From contig JAFIEK010000008.1 in NCBI GenBank assembly GCA_020832545.1, positions 1 to 64,000 of the forward strand: 64,000 nucleotides of DNA, written 5' to 3'. A program made the translations under genes and the position numbers. Of this stretch, positions 1-8,837 are shown one piece after another. The notes beneath the pieces were generated by a model. That model saw only the letters and a list, made by a program, of their open reading frames with translations, made no database searches and was not told the DNA's origin. Position 1 is the stretch's first letter; every line of letters begins with the position of its first letter. The DNA is from Pararhodobacter sp. Its GTDB lineage: Bacteria > Pseudomonadota > Alphaproteobacteria > Rhodobacterales > Rhodobacteraceae.

Positions 1-4
1 GGTG

Positions 5-24
5 CGGGGGGCGGCAGCCCCCCG
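5..24. repeat. G-rich intergenic hairpin, copy 1
   Basis: A perfect 8-bp inverted repeat (CGGGGGGC, loop GGCA, GCCCCCCG) lies just past the stop codon of the TRAP binding-protein gene. It belongs to a small family of similar hairpins at 7394, 43126 and 59193. Being at a gene 3' end it could act as a transcription stop, but no T tract follows on either strand. Confidence 0.6.
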
Positions 25-34
25 CTGGCCCCCG

Positions 35-1072
35 TCAACCGTAGCGATAGGGCCGCCCGGCCCGGTCCATCGCGGCGTTGTAGTCCTTGAAGATCTGCAC
101 CACCCGCGCCTTGGTCTCGCTCTCTTCCGCGATCTCTTCCCAGAATTCGCGCGCGGCACTTTCCACTGTCGCCCAATCGGCATCGGGGATCGAGGTGAGT
201 TCCAGCTTGTCGCCCTCGGTGCGCAGCCGCGCCTCACCGGCCCAGTACCAGTGCTGGCGGTAGTAATGTGACTGCTCGAAACAGGTGGCCATCAGGTTCT
301 GCAAATGCTCGGGCAACTCGTTCCAGCGGTCCATATTGGCAAAGAAATGCCCGATCCATGCACCCGAGATATTGTTGGTCAGGAAATGCGAGCAGATATC
401 GGCCCAGCCCACCTCATAGGCTTCCGTGATCCCGCACCATGCCACGCCGTCAATTTCGCCGGTTTGCAACGCGATTTCCACGTCTTCCCATGGCACAGTC
501 ACCGGCACCACGCCGAACTGGCTCAGGAAGCGCCCTGCCGTGGGGAAGGTGAAGACCCGCTTGCCCGACAGATCGGCCAGCGAGGTGATCGCCGACGAGG
601 TGATGAAATGGCACGGATCCCATGACCCGGCCGAGATATGCTTGACGCCGACCCTTTCATACTCCTCGGCCCAGATCTCATTCAGGCCCCAATCGTTGAA
701 GAGCGCAGGTACATCGAGCGAATAGCGGCTGGCAAAGGGAAAATAGCCGCCAAAGACCGTCACTTCGGTCGGACCGGCCATCGAATCGTCGTCTGACTGC
801 ACGGCATCGATTGTGCCGCGCTGCATGGCCTGGAACAGCTCTTCGGTGGGCACGAGTTGATCGGCATAAAAGAGGTCGATCTGCATCTCGTCACCGGCAA
901 TGGCGTTGAACATGTCGATCGCCGGTTTGGCGACTTGTGCGCCCAGCGAAGTGCCGGCATAGGTTTGCAGCCGCCAGCGGATGGTCGATTGCGCCTTGAC
1001 TGCCGGGGCCGCCAGAGATGCCGCGCCTGCCAGCGCGCCGGTGGTCAGAAACTTCCGTCTTGTGGTCGTCAT
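35..1072 (-). CDS. TRAP transporter substrate-binding protein (DctP family), Tat-type signal
   Basis: Periplasmic solute-binding protein of a tripartite ATP-independent transporter, 345 aa. The N-terminus carries TTTRRKFL followed by an alanine-rich segment ending near AVKAQS, which fits a twin-arginine signal peptide of about 28 residues. The remainder has the DctP pattern (IDGVAWCG around residue 205, and the helical region after it). A GGAGGT ribosome site precedes the ATG by about 6 nt. It is the last gene of a minus-strand run: N-formylglutamate amidohydrolase, small permease, large permease, binding protein. The ligand cannot be read from sequence; the amidohydrolase suggests an acidic or amino-acid-derived substrate, which is inference. 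Confidence 0.93.
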   Translation of the reverse strand: MTTTRRKFLTTGALAGAASLAAPAVKAQSTIRWRLQTYAGTSLGAQVAKPAIDMFNAIAGDEMQIDLFYADQLVPTEELFQAMQRGTIDAVQSDDDSMAGPTEVTVFGGYFPFASRYSLDVPALFNDWGLNEIWAEEYERVGVKHISAGSWDPCHFITSSAITSLADLSGKRVFTFPTAGRFLSQFGVVPVTVPWEDVEIALQTGEIDGVAWCGITEAYEVGWADICSHFLTNNISGAWIGHFFANMDRWNELPEHLQNLMATCFEQSHYYRQHWYWAGEARLRTEGDKLELTSIPDADWATVESAAREFWEEIAEESETKARVVQIFKDYNAAMDRAGRPYRYG

Positions 1073-1134
1073 GGTCTTACCTCCGTTGGGTCTTCTTGGG
1101 GGACTTTTTTGGTCTCGGTCGTGGTCGTGTCGTC

Positions 1135-2463
1135 TCAGGGATTATACAGCGTTTGCGGCAGCCACAGCGCGATTTGCGGAAAGATCATGATCAGCGCCAG
1201 CCCCAGCACCATCACCGCCACGAACGGCAGGATCGAGCGGTAGATATCCACCAGAGTCACCTCGGGCGGGGCCATGGCGCGCATCAGGAACAGGTTGTAG
1301 CCGAAAGGCGGGGTCATGTAGGCGATCTGGCAGGTGATGGTGTAAAGCACACCATACCAGATCAGATCGAATTCCAAGAGCCGCACGATGGGCACATAGA
1401 GCGGCGCCACAATCACCAGCATCGCCGTGTCATCCAGAAACGTGCCCATCAGGATGAACGACAGCTGCATCAGGATCAGGATCTGCCAGCGGTTCAGGCC
1501 CAGATCCTCGATGAACAGCGCGCGCACGAAATCGACTGCGCGCAACCCGTCGAATATGGCACCGAAAGCCAGCGCCGCCAGAATGATCCACAGGAACATG
1601 CAGCTGATCGCCAGCGTGCGCCGGGTGCAGTTTTCAAATACCTGCCAGTTCATCCGGCCCTTGGCCACCGAGGCGAGGAACGCCGCCAGCGCGCCCACGA
1701 CAGAGCTTTCCACCAGCCGCGTGTAACCCATCACGAAGGGCACCATCATCACGGCAAAGATCGCCAGCGGCAGCAGACCCGCCAGCAGCAGACGATACTT
1801 CTCTGCCTTTGAGACTGCGGCCAGTTCCTCGCGTGAAATCGCCGGGCCTAACGCCGGATTGATCCGGCAGCGCAGCCAGATATAGCTGATGAACAGCCCT
1901 GCCATCATCAGCCCCGGCAGAATCCCCGCCAGCCACAACTGCCCCACCGGCTGGCGCGCGATCATAGCATAGAGCACCATCACCACCGACGGCGGGATCA
2001 GGATGCCGAGGCTGGAGCCCGCCTGAATGACCCCCGTCACCATCCTTTTGTCATAGCCACGTTTCAGCAGCTCCGGCAGCGCGATGGTCGCACCGATCGC
2101 CATGCCCGCCACTGATAGCCCGTTCATCGCCGAGATCAGCACCATCAGCCCGATGGTGCCCATCGCCAGCCCGCCCGGCACCTGCCCGAACCAGACATGG
2201 AACATGCGGTAAAGGTCATCGGCCAGACGGCTTTCAGACAGCACATAGCCCATGAAAATGAACATCGGCAGCGTGATCAGTGGAAACCAGTTCATCAGCT
2301 TGAAAGCCTGCGAAAAGGCCAGATCATGCCCCCCCCTGTCGCCCCACAGAAACAGCGCCGCCACCACGGCGACAAAGCCGATCACGCCGAACATGCGCTG
2401 TCCGGTCAGCATCATCGCCAGAAGCGAGCCAAACATCAGCATGGCGATCATCTCGGTGGCCAT
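1135..2463 (-). CDS. TRAP transporter large permease (DctM family)
   Basis: Integral membrane protein of 442 aa with about 12 hydrophobic segments and the DctM signatures: an early glycine-rich stretch (ISAMNGLSVAGMAIGA) and the C-terminal TPPFGYNLFLM. DctM subunits form the Na+-coupled transport channel. Its ATG abuts the stop codon of the small permease gene, so the two are translationally coupled. The binding-protein gene follows after 62 nt. The size is normal for stand-alone DctM, so this is not a fused QM protein. Confidence 0.95.
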   Translation of the reverse strand: MATEMIAMLMFGSLLAMMLTGQRMFGVIGFVAVVAALFLWGDRGGHDLAFSQAFKLMNWFPLITLPMFIFMGYVLSESRLADDLYRMFHVWFGQVPGGLAMGTIGLMVLISAMNGLSVAGMAIGATIALPELLKRGYDKRMVTGVIQAGSSLGILIPPSVVMVLYAMIARQPVGQLWLAGILPGLMMAGLFISYIWLRCRINPALGPAISREELAAVSKAEKYRLLLAGLLPLAIFAVMMVPFVMGYTRLVESSVVGALAAFLASVAKGRMNWQVFENCTRRTLAISCMFLWIILAALAFGAIFDGLRAVDFVRALFIEDLGLNRWQILILMQLSFILMGTFLDDTAMLVIVAPLYVPIVRLLEFDLIWYGVLYTITCQIAYMTPPFGYNLFLMRAMAPPEVTLVDIYRSILPFVAVMVLGLALIMIFPQIALWLPQTLYNP

Positions 2464-2979
2464 TCAGATATCCTTCCCGCGCAGCTTGGCGATGTCACGG
2501 ATCAGGAAGGCCGTGCATTGCAAGAGCATCAGCACGATTCCGAACACCATGATGATCTTGATTGGTGCCATATAGGGCCGCCACAGCCCCCGGCGCCGCT
2601 CGCCGTATTCCAGCGCGTACTGCGTGCTGTCGATCCCGCCCCACAGCAGCACGACCAGATAGAAGATCAGCAAAAAGATCGTCACCGCATCAACGGCGGC
2701 CTTGGTGCGATCAGACCATCGCGAATACAGCAGATCCATCCGCACCGCCGAGCCCAGTTGCAAAGCATAGGCCCCGCCCAGCATGAAATAGCCCATCAGC
2801 AGAAACTGGGCCATCTCGTCGGTCCAGATTTGCGGATGAAAGCCCACACGCGCAATCGCGCCCCACAACAACACCCCCATCAGGGCGAAAAGCGCATACA
2901 TCGCTATCCGGCCCACGCCGTAGTTCAGCTTCTCGACCAGCCGTACATAGGTGATCAGAAACTGCGGCATCACAGGCAC
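2464..2979 (-). CDS. TRAP transporter small permease (DctQ family)
   Basis: Four-helix membrane protein of 171 aa of the DctQ type, the accessory subunit that pairs with DctM. Hydrophobic segments lie near residues 20-45, 55-75, 95-120 and 135-160. Its start overlaps the end of the upstream amidohydrolase gene by 10 nt, and its stop touches the start of the large permease, so all four genes probably lie on one transcript. Confidence 0.92.
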   Translation of the reverse strand: MPVMPQFLITYVRLVEKLNYGVGRIAMYALFALMGVLLWGAIARVGFHPQIWTDEMAQFLLMGYFMLGGAYALQLGSAVRMDLLYSRWSDRTKAAVDAVTIFLLIFYLVVLLWGGIDSTQYALEYGERRRGLWRPYMAPIKIIMVFGIVLMLLQCTAFLIRDIAKLRGKDI

Positions 2980-3797
2980 CCGACAGCACTGAGCGCGCGT
3001 TCCAGCACCGGGGCGATCCGCGCCGCCACATCCGCCTGGCCCTGCGGTGTGGCGATCAGATCGTTGCGGATTTCCAGCATCGTGTTTTGCAGTCTCAGGG
3101 GCGTGGCGTGCAGGCGGATCGTATGTGTGACATCCCCTTCGGCCGAATAGGGCTCGTTCAGGCGAGTGACGAGGCCGCTGGTTCCGGCCGCGGCCAACGT
3201 GGCGTCGGTCAGGGCGGTGTCGTCATCATGGATCACCCCGAACTCCACGTCGCGCGTCTGGCCGAAAAACACCGGCGTGAAGGAATGCACGGCGATCAGC
3301 GCCGGGCGGCGCCCCCGCGCGACCAGCGCAGCAATCTCGGCGCGCAGCGTTTCATGAAACGGCAGATAAAGTGCCCGTGTGCGGGCCAGCCGCTGCGCCG
3401 GAGTCAGGTTCTGGTTGCCGGGAATGTCGAACACCTCTGAGCGTTCGGGCATCGCGCCGGGATGGTCCGGCGCGCGATTCAGGTCATAGACCAGTCGCGA
3501 CAGCGGCGCATGGACCAACACCGCCCCGCCACAGGCCGGGGCCAGCCGCAACGCCAGCTCCCGCGACAGGCCCAGCGCGCCGATATCCCAGGCAATATGC
3601 GCGTCGCGCGCCGCCGAATCCAGCCCCAGATCGCCGCCCAGCGCAGGCCAGTCTGCCGCCAGACGGTTCGCGGCATGCTCGCAGATCACCACCACCCCTG
3701 CCGGGCCGTCACCGGTGCCGAAATGCTCGACAATCCCGGGGAACGCCGGGGGCATGACATCGGTTTCGAGCAAAGGCGAAAGCGCGGTCCGGTTCAT
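2970..3797 (-). CDS. N-formylglutamate amidohydrolase family protein
   Basis: About 275 aa, matching the N-formylglutamate deformylase/amidohydrolase family: VVICEHAANRL near residue 35, DLNRAPDHP near 110, AVHSFTPVF near 165 and an EIRNDLI motif toward the end. Such enzymes hydrolyse N-formyl-glutamate or related N-acyl amino acids. The frame extends further upstream, but that extension runs into the promoter region, so I chose the ATG that gives MNRTALSPLL. First gene of the TRAP operon; its position suggests that the imported compound or a derivative is an N-formyl or N-acyl amino acid. The substrate is inferred. Confidence 0.85.
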   Translation of the reverse strand: MNRTALSPLLETDVMPPAFPGIVEHFGTGDGPAGVVVICEHAANRLAADWPALGGDLGLDSAARDAHIAWDIGALGLSRELALRLAPACGGAVLVHAPLSRLVYDLNRAPDHPGAMPERSEVFDIPGNQNLTPAQRLARTRALYLPFHETLRAEIAALVARGRRPALIAVHSFTPVFFGQTRDVEFGVIHDDDTALTDATLAAAGTSGLVTRLNEPYSAEGDVTHTIRLHATPLRLQNTMLEIRNDLIATPQGQADVAARIAPVLERALSAVGCL

Positions 3798-3873
3798 GGC
3801 GCTCCGGGGGATTGGTTTTTTGTCACGAACGCCAGCCTGTTGTATCACCCTGCATCCTGTCAAGAATTTTTCG

Positions 3874-3886
3874 GAAATGTCATTTC
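3874..3886. promoter_or_regulatory. Palindrome GAAATG-T-CATTTC, candidate RpiR-type operator
   Basis: A perfect 6-bp inverted repeat with a 1-nt spacer sits in the 151-bp space between the divergent amidohydrolase/TRAP operon and the RpiR-family gene. Symmetric AT-rich operators are usual for MurR/RpiR regulators. Its role here is inferred from position and symmetry. Confidence 0.5.
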
Positions 3887-3948
3887 TGTTACAAAACCCA
3901 CAAAGCGGTGTATTCTCAGCCAGCCACCCCCGCCAAAGCTGAAGGCCC

Positions 3949-4818
3949 ATGCAAGAAAAAGATACCACTGAAGCCCGCCTGCGCGCCGCCCTGCCCGGCC
4001 TGACCCGCGCTGAGCGGCAACTGGCGGCGCATATGCTGAACAGCTATCCTATGGCGGTGCTGGGGTCGGTGGCTTCGGTTGCGCGCGGGGCTGGCGTGTC
4101 GGGGCCAACCGTGGTGCGTCTGGTACAAAAACTCGGCTATTCCGGCTACCCCGAGTTCCAGCATCAACTGCGTGAGGAGGTGGGCGAGAAACTGGCCTCG
4201 CCCATCGCCAAGCGTGCCAAATGGGCGCAAACCACCGCCACTGACCATATTCTGAGCAGTTTCGCCGCGCAGGTGGTTGAGAACCTGACCGCCACCCTTG
4301 GCCAGATTGACCGCGCCGGGTTCGACCGGGTGGCCGATCTGCTGTCTGATCCGCAGCGGCGGGTCTACATGATGGGCGGGCGGTTGACGCATCCGATCGC
4401 CGATTATTTCACCACCGCGCTCAAGGTGATGCGCGGCGATGTCTCGCTTTTGTCGCACATGCCCAACACCTGGCCGCCTGCGCTGCTGGACATGCGCGCG
4501 GGCGATGTGCTGGTGGTCTTCGATATCCGCCGCTATGAGCAGACCGTGCAGCAAGTGGTGGAACTGGCCCGCGAGCAAGAGGCCGAGGTGGTGCTGGTGA
4601 CCGACCGCTGGGTTTCTCCCGCCGCGAGCTTTGCGCAACATCTTATGCCCTGCCATATCGAGGTGCCCTCGGCATGGGACTCGCTGGCCTCGCTCATGGT
4701 GCTGGTCGAGGCACTGCTGGCGGCGGTGGGGCAACGCAACTGGGATGACACCTCGGAACGCCTGACACGGATGGAGGCGCTTTACGCCCGCACCCATCTC
4801 TTTCGCCGCATGCGCTGA
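3949..4818 (+). CDS. MurR/RpiR family transcriptional regulator
   Basis: 289 aa. The N-terminal 80 residues form the RpiR helix-turn-helix (LTRAERQLAAHML, then SVARGAGVSGPTVVRLVQKLGYSGYPEFQ), and residues about 120-250 form a SIS sugar/phosphosugar-binding fold (VYMMGGRLTHPIADYF, GDVLVVFDIRRYEQ, EVVLVTDRWVSP). It is divergent from the amidohydrolase-TRAP operon with a palindrome between, so it probably senses a metabolite of that pathway. RpiR proteins near TRAP systems are common in Rhodobacteraceae. Confidence 0.93.
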   Translation: MQEKDTTEARLRAALPGLTRAERQLAAHMLNSYPMAVLGSVASVARGAGVSGPTVVRLVQKLGYSGYPEFQHQLREEVGEKLASPIAKRAKWAQTTATDHILSSFAAQVVENLTATLGQIDRAGFDRVADLLSDPQRRVYMMGGRLTHPIADYFTTALKVMRGDVSLLSHMPNTWPPALLDMRAGDVLVVFDIRRYEQTVQQVVELAREQEAEVVLVTDRWVSPAASFAQHLMPCHIEVPSAWDSLASLMVLVEALLAAVGQRNWDDTSERLTRMEALYARTHLFRRMR

Positions 4819-4893
4819 GGCGTGTGCGCTAACATCGCCGCTTGACCGGCCCCGGGCCCGGGCATAACAAGGCGGCTTTCATTGGGGGCTGGC

Positions 4894-6555
4894 ATGCATC
4901 CGCTCGTTGTGCTGCTCAATCTGGCTGCAGCCGTCATGTTGCTGTTGTGGGCGGTGCGCATGGTGCGCACCGGAATGGAGCGTGCTTATGGCAGCGCGCT
5001 CCGCGACGCGTTGCGCAATGCGCGCGGCGGGGCAGCGGGGGCTGCGGGCGCGGGCGCGGTGCTGGCGATCTTGCTGCAAAGCGCCACCGCAGTGGGTGTG
5101 CTGGCCGCCGGGTTTGCCGCCAGCGGCATGCTTGGGGGCGCGATCGGCCTGGCCGCCCTTTTGGGGGCAGATCTGGGTTCGGCGCTCGTGGTGCGGATTC
5201 TGGCGCTGGACCTGACAGCGCTGATTCCTGTGCTGTTGCTGATCGGGGCCACGCTGTTTCTGAAGTTCGAGGCCCGGCGCATCCGTCAAATCGGCCGGAT
5301 CGTGCTGGGGATCGGTTTCATCCTGCTGTCCCTCACCATGATCGGTGCCGCGACCGAGCCGATGCGCGAAAGCGCCGTCCTGCCCGCCACCATCCGATAT
5401 CTTGAGGGCGATCCACTGACCGCCTTTGTCGTGGTCGCCTTGCTGACCTGGGGAATGCATTCTTCGGTGGCGATGGTACTGTTGCTGGCGGCGCTTGCAC
5501 TGGGCGGCGTGTTGCCGATGTCAGCGGCGCTGCCAATGCTGCTGGGGGCCAATTTTGGTGCCGGGCTGATCGCCGTTTGGCTGACCCGCGACATGGCCGC
5601 CGAGGCGCGGCGCATTCCGCTGGGCAACCTGATCCTGCGCGGTTCGGCGGCGGTTCTGGGGCTTGCCGCCTTTTGGGCGCTGAACCCACAGATGCCCGCC
5701 TGGCTGGGCAGCCGCGCCGATATCCAGCTTGTAAACGCGCATCTGCTGTTCAACGCGGCGGTGGTGGTGCTGGGCCTGCCTTTCGTCAGCGTCGTTTATC
5801 GGTTGACCGAAACGCTGCTGCCCACCCCGCCCGAGGCCCCGAAACCCGAACGCCGGCCACGCTCGGCGCTCGATCGCAACACCCTCGCATTGCCCTCACT
5901 CGCGCTGGCCTCGGCCAAGCGTGAGCTGCTCTTGATGGGCGAAACCGTCGAAGAAATGCTGCGCCCGGTCATCGATGTGCTTGACGAAAGCAACGCCACC
6001 CGGATCGCTGAGCTGCGCGCCCTCGATGACGAGGTGGATCGCCGCCAGTCCGATATCAAGTTGTTTATCGCCGAACTCAATCGCGGTGAGCTGAGCGACG
6101 AAGATGCCAGGCGCAGCATGGAACTGACGGATTTTTCCATCAACCTGGAGCATATCGGCGATATCATCGCCAAGACACTGCTGCCGCTGGCCGACAAGAA
6201 AAGCACCGAGAAACGCCGCTTCTCTGATGAAGGCTGGCGCGAAATCCGCGAGTTGCACGCCCGCGTTCTGGCCAACACCCATCTGGCGATGAATGTGCTG
6301 ATTTCCGGTGACACGGCCTCGGCCCGGCAGTTGATGCTGGAGAAAGAAGCCATGCGGCGGCTGGAGCGTGAAAGTCATGAGCGCCATCTTGAGCGGCTTC
6401 AGCGCGGCAATGCCGACAGTCTGGCCACCAGCAACTGGCATCTGGAGGTGGTGCGCGCGCTCAAAGAGATCAACTCGCTTCTGGTCACGGTCGCGGTGCC
6501 GATCCTGGAAGAACGTGGGATGATCCTGAAAAGCCGGTTGGCGGACCCCCGCTAG
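4894..6555 (+). CDS. Na/Pi cotransporter family protein with PhoU-like tail
   Basis: About 553 aa. Residues 1-310 contain two Na/Pi-cotransporter repeats with the QSAT motif (LLQSATAVGV) and its counterpart (WGMHSSVAMVLLLAALA). Residues about 340-540 are a charged helical PhoU-like domain (LLLMGETVEEML, SINLEHIGDIIAKTL). Members of the NptA/YjbB group export or exchange phosphate. A TTG four codons upstream is possible; I prefer the ATG giving MHPLVVLL because a GGGGG sequence precedes it at suitable spacing. Its stop codon overlaps the stop of the convergent prepilin peptidase gene. Confidence 0.92.
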   Translation: MHPLVVLLNLAAAVMLLLWAVRMVRTGMERAYGSALRDALRNARGGAAGAAGAGAVLAILLQSATAVGVLAAGFAASGMLGGAIGLAALLGADLGSALVVRILALDLTALIPVLLLIGATLFLKFEARRIRQIGRIVLGIGFILLSLTMIGAATEPMRESAVLPATIRYLEGDPLTAFVVVALLTWGMHSSVAMVLLLAALALGGVLPMSAALPMLLGANFGAGLIAVWLTRDMAAEARRIPLGNLILRGSAAVLGLAAFWALNPQMPAWLGSRADIQLVNAHLLFNAAVVVLGLPFVSVVYRLTETLLPTPPEAPKPERRPRSALDRNTLALPSLALASAKRELLLMGETVEEMLRPVIDVLDESNATRIAELRALDDEVDRRQSDIKLFIAELNRGELSDEDARRSMELTDFSINLEHIGDIIAKTLLPLADKKSTEKRRFSDEGWREIRELHARVLANTHLAMNVLISGDTASARQLMLEKEAMRRLERESHERHLERLQRGNADSLATSNWHLEVVRALKEINSLLVTVAVPILEERGMILKSRLADPR

Positions 6556-7334
6556 GGTGTGAAGGGCAATAGCCAGATAGCCGCCGCCGCCAGCGCCAGA
6601 AAGGCACCAAAGGGCACCCGCCCGGTGCGGCGCAGTCCTCGCCCCCGCCGCCATGCCCTGAGCGCGGCCAGCACCAGCGCCGACAGCCCCGCCAGCAGCG
6701 TGACCATCGGCAAAGCCGCCGCGCCCAGCCCGGCGCCGATTCCGGCCATCAGCTTGACATCGCCCATCCCCATCCCTTCGCGCCCAGTGATCTGGCGATA
6801 GGCCAGTCGCAAAGCCCAGAAGCTGCCGCCGCCCACCACCGCGCCGATCACGGCAGCGCCCAGCCGCTCAGGCCAGTGTGGCCAGCCAGAGCCATCGCCG
6901 GCCAACGCGAGCGCAAAACCAATCAGTGCCAGCGCAGCTGTCAACGGGTCGGGCAGGCGGAAAAAGCGCAGATCCGACAGCGCCAGTGCCAGCAGGCACC
7001 ATAGAAACAACGCGCCCAGAAACGCGGCTGCGGCAGTCGGCGCGACAAGCGCCGCGCCCAGCCCGAACATCAGCCCCACCAGTTCCGCCTGCAAAAGCTG
7101 CGCCGAGATCGGCGCGCCGCAGCTGCGGCAGCACCCGCGCTGGCGCAGCCAGGACCAGATCGGCACCAGTTCGAACCACCGCAACTGCGCCCCGCAACTG
7201 CGGCACCTTGACCTGACCAGCCCGACTGCCTCGCCGCGCGGCAACCGGTCCGCCAGCAGTGCTGCGAACGACCCCGCCGCCGGACCAGCCAGCGCTAGAA
7301 ATATCCGTGCCCCGTCCTCAACAAGCGCACTCAT
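6552..7334 (-). CDS. gspO: Prepilin peptidase, A24 family (GspO/PulO)
   Basis: Inner-membrane aspartic protease of about 260 aa that cleaves and N-methylates type II secretion pseudopilins. Visible signs are the N-terminal domain with two CxxC zinc pairs (CRSCGAQ, CRSCGAP), the first catalytic aspartate in DLRFFRLPD, and the second in the GMGDVKLM motif. The start giving MSALVEDG fits the family better than the longer frame. It is divergent from gspG, 174 bp away, and would process the pseudopilins encoded there. Confidence 0.93.
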   Translation of the reverse strand: MSALVEDGARIFLALAGPAAGSFAALLADRLPRGEAVGLVRSRCRSCGAQLRWFELVPIWSWLRQRGCCRSCGAPISAQLLQAELVGLMFGLGAALVAPTAAAAFLGALFLWCLLALALSDLRFFRLPDPLTAALALIGFALALAGDGSGWPHWPERLGAAVIGAVVGGGSFWALRLAYRQITGREGMGMGDVKLMAGIGAGLGAAALPMVTLLAGLSALVLAALRAWRRGRGLRRTGRVPFGAFLALAAAAIWLLPFTP

Positions 7335-7393
7335 CACCCATTCACCTGCTCTGAAATATCCTCGATGGGGTGAACGGGCCGCAGGGCCCGGAG

Positions 7394-7412
7394 GGGGGGC
7401 AGACAGCCCCCC
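7394..7412. repeat. G-rich intergenic hairpin, copy 2
   Basis: GGGGGGC, loop AGACA, GCCCCCC, followed on the plus strand by TTTT. It lies in the divergent gspO-gspG spacer. The hairpin plus T run would resemble a plus-strand terminator, though no plus-strand gene ends here. Same family as the hairpins at 5, 43126 and 59193. Confidence 0.6.
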
Positions 7413-7508
7413 TTTTGCCGCCAGCACAGTTGTGCGACCAGCCGCGATTGGCTAGTCTGCGCACAAGGGTCTTGCAAGTATGGGTTCGGTGATGGGGTCG
7501 ATTGGGGC

Positions 7509-7976
7509 ATGACAGGTATTGCTAGCAAAACAGGGCGATCGGGGAAAGCTGCGCGTTCCGATCGTGGCCTGACATTGATCGAATTAATGGTGGTGGTGGT
7601 CATCTTGTCGATTCTGGCAGTTGTCATCGTGCCACGTGTCATCGACCGCCCGGATCAGGCGCGTGTCGCCCGCGCCCAGGCCGATATCGCGGCGCTGACC
7701 GGCGCGCTCAATCTCTACCGGCTGGACAATGCCACCTATCCCACCACTGAACAGGGTCTTGAGGCCCTGGTTTCGCGGCCCACATCGCAGCCGGTGCCCA
7801 GGAACTGGGCGCAAAACGGCTATATCGACCGTATCCCGGCCGATCCCTGGGGTCGGCCCTATCAGTATCTCGCGCCCGGAGTGCATGGCCCGTTTGATGT
7901 GTTCAGCCACGGCGCCGACGGTCGCTCAGGGGGAACAGGGGTCAATGCGGTTATTGGAAACTGGCAGCTTGACTGA
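7509..7976 (+). CDS. gspG: Type II secretion system major pseudopilin GspG
   Basis: 155 aa. After a basic leader comes the prepilin cleavage site in the form RGLTLIEL, with the conserved Glu at +5 and a hydrophobic helix (MVVVVILSILAVVIVP). The C-terminal half has the GspG signature (YPTTEQGLEALV, DPWGRPYQYL, FSHGADGRSGGTG) that provides the calcium-binding loop. GspG builds the periplasmic pseudopilus. First gene of an eight-gene run; gspH starts 32 nt before its stop. Confidence 0.97.
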   Translation: MTGIASKTGRSGKAARSDRGLTLIELMVVVVILSILAVVIVPRVIDRPDQARVARAQADIAALTGALNLYRLDNATYPTTEQGLEALVSRPTSQPVPRNWAQNGYIDRIPADPWGRPYQYLAPGVHGPFDVFSHGADGRSGGTGVNAVIGNWQLD

Positions 7977-8472
7977 CCGCGCGTCGCGGCGCGCGAAGGG
8001 TTTCACGCTCATCGAACTGGTTGCGGTGACGACGATCATTTCGGTTCTGTCACTGACACTGATCGTCGGTAGCCGGGCGGATTCGCTTTTCGGGCGCGAC
8101 CGGCCAGATGATCCTGCCCGCATCGCCCGCAGCTTCGCCGAAACCATTGAACGCGCCCGCAGTCAGGCATTTCACAGCCGCCTTCCCTACGCGATTCTAC
8201 CGCAGCCTGAGGGCTGGTTGCTGTTGCAACGCGACCGTGATGCGGGCGCGTGGCGCAGTATTGGCGATGGCACAGCGCCGGGAACGGCGTGGGTCATCAG
8301 CGGCACCGTGCATTTCCCCACTCCATTGGCCCCGGACACGCCCCTGCGCCCGCGCATTCTGTTGGCCAGCGACGGGCGCATCACACCCTTTGTGGCGGAA
8401 TTTCACACCGGGCAGGGCCGCTATCGCTGCCAGACCGACGGGTGGGAGGCCCTGCAATGCGCCCGCCCCTGA
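7945..8472 (+). CDS. gspH: Type II secretion minor pseudopilin GspH
   Basis: About 175 aa with a prepilin leader ending at KGFTLIEL and a hydrophobic helix. The rest is weakly conserved, as is usual for GspH (prepilin-type N-methylation domain protein). The ATG giving MRLLETGSL has an AGGGGGAA sequence upstream and lies within the end of gspG. Minor pseudopilin at or near the pseudopilus tip; assignment rests on motif and gene order G-H-I-J-K. Confidence 0.88.
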   Translation: MRLLETGSLTDRASRRAKGFTLIELVAVTTIISVLSLTLIVGSRADSLFGRDRPDDPARIARSFAETIERARSQAFHSRLPYAILPQPEGWLLLQRDRDAGAWRSIGDGTAPGTAWVISGTVHFPTPLAPDTPLRPRILLASDGRITPFVAEFHTGQGRYRCQTDGWEALQCARP

Positions 8473-8837
8473 CCACGCAGCCGGATCATGGGATGACACT
8501 GGTTGAACTGGTGCTGGCCATTGCCATCCTGTCGATCGGCATGACCGCCGCATGGCGCAGCTTTGAACAGGCGCAGCGCGGGATCGGCGGACAGGTGGGT
8601 CGTGTGCTGGCGCAGCAGGTCGCGCTGAATCAGGCCGCCGAGCTGCGCCTGAGGGGGCGGTCCGGGGCCAGCACCCAGCCCGCCGAGGCACGGATGGGGC
8701 CTTTCACCTGGCGCATCGAGGTGATTGATGCAGAAACCCGTGGGGGGCTGATCGAGGCTGCGATAACCGTCTCCGCACCTGGTCAGCCCGGCGCGCGGCT
8801 GGTCGCCTACCGGCCCGCGTTCGAGGCCACCCAATGA
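8457..8837 (+). CDS. gspI: Type II secretion minor pseudopilin GspI
   Basis: About 126 aa: short leader, HGMTLVELVLAIAILSIGM cleavage/helix region, and the GspI-like FTWRIEVID segment near residue 85. It overlaps the end of gspH by 16 nt. GspI nucleates the tip complex with GspJ and GspK. The short leader and small size agree with the family. Confidence 0.9.
   Translation: MRPPLTTQPDHGMTLVELVLAIAILSIGMTAAWRSFEQAQRGIGGQVGRVLAQQVALNQAAELRLRGRSGASTQPAEARMGPFTWRIEVIDAETRGGLIEAAITVSAPGQPGARLVAYRPAFEATQ

Noticed and set aside
2197-3150. 317-codon plus-strand frame over the TRAP permease genes
   Set aside because: His/Gln-rich composition typical of antisense to membrane protein genes; no domain seen.
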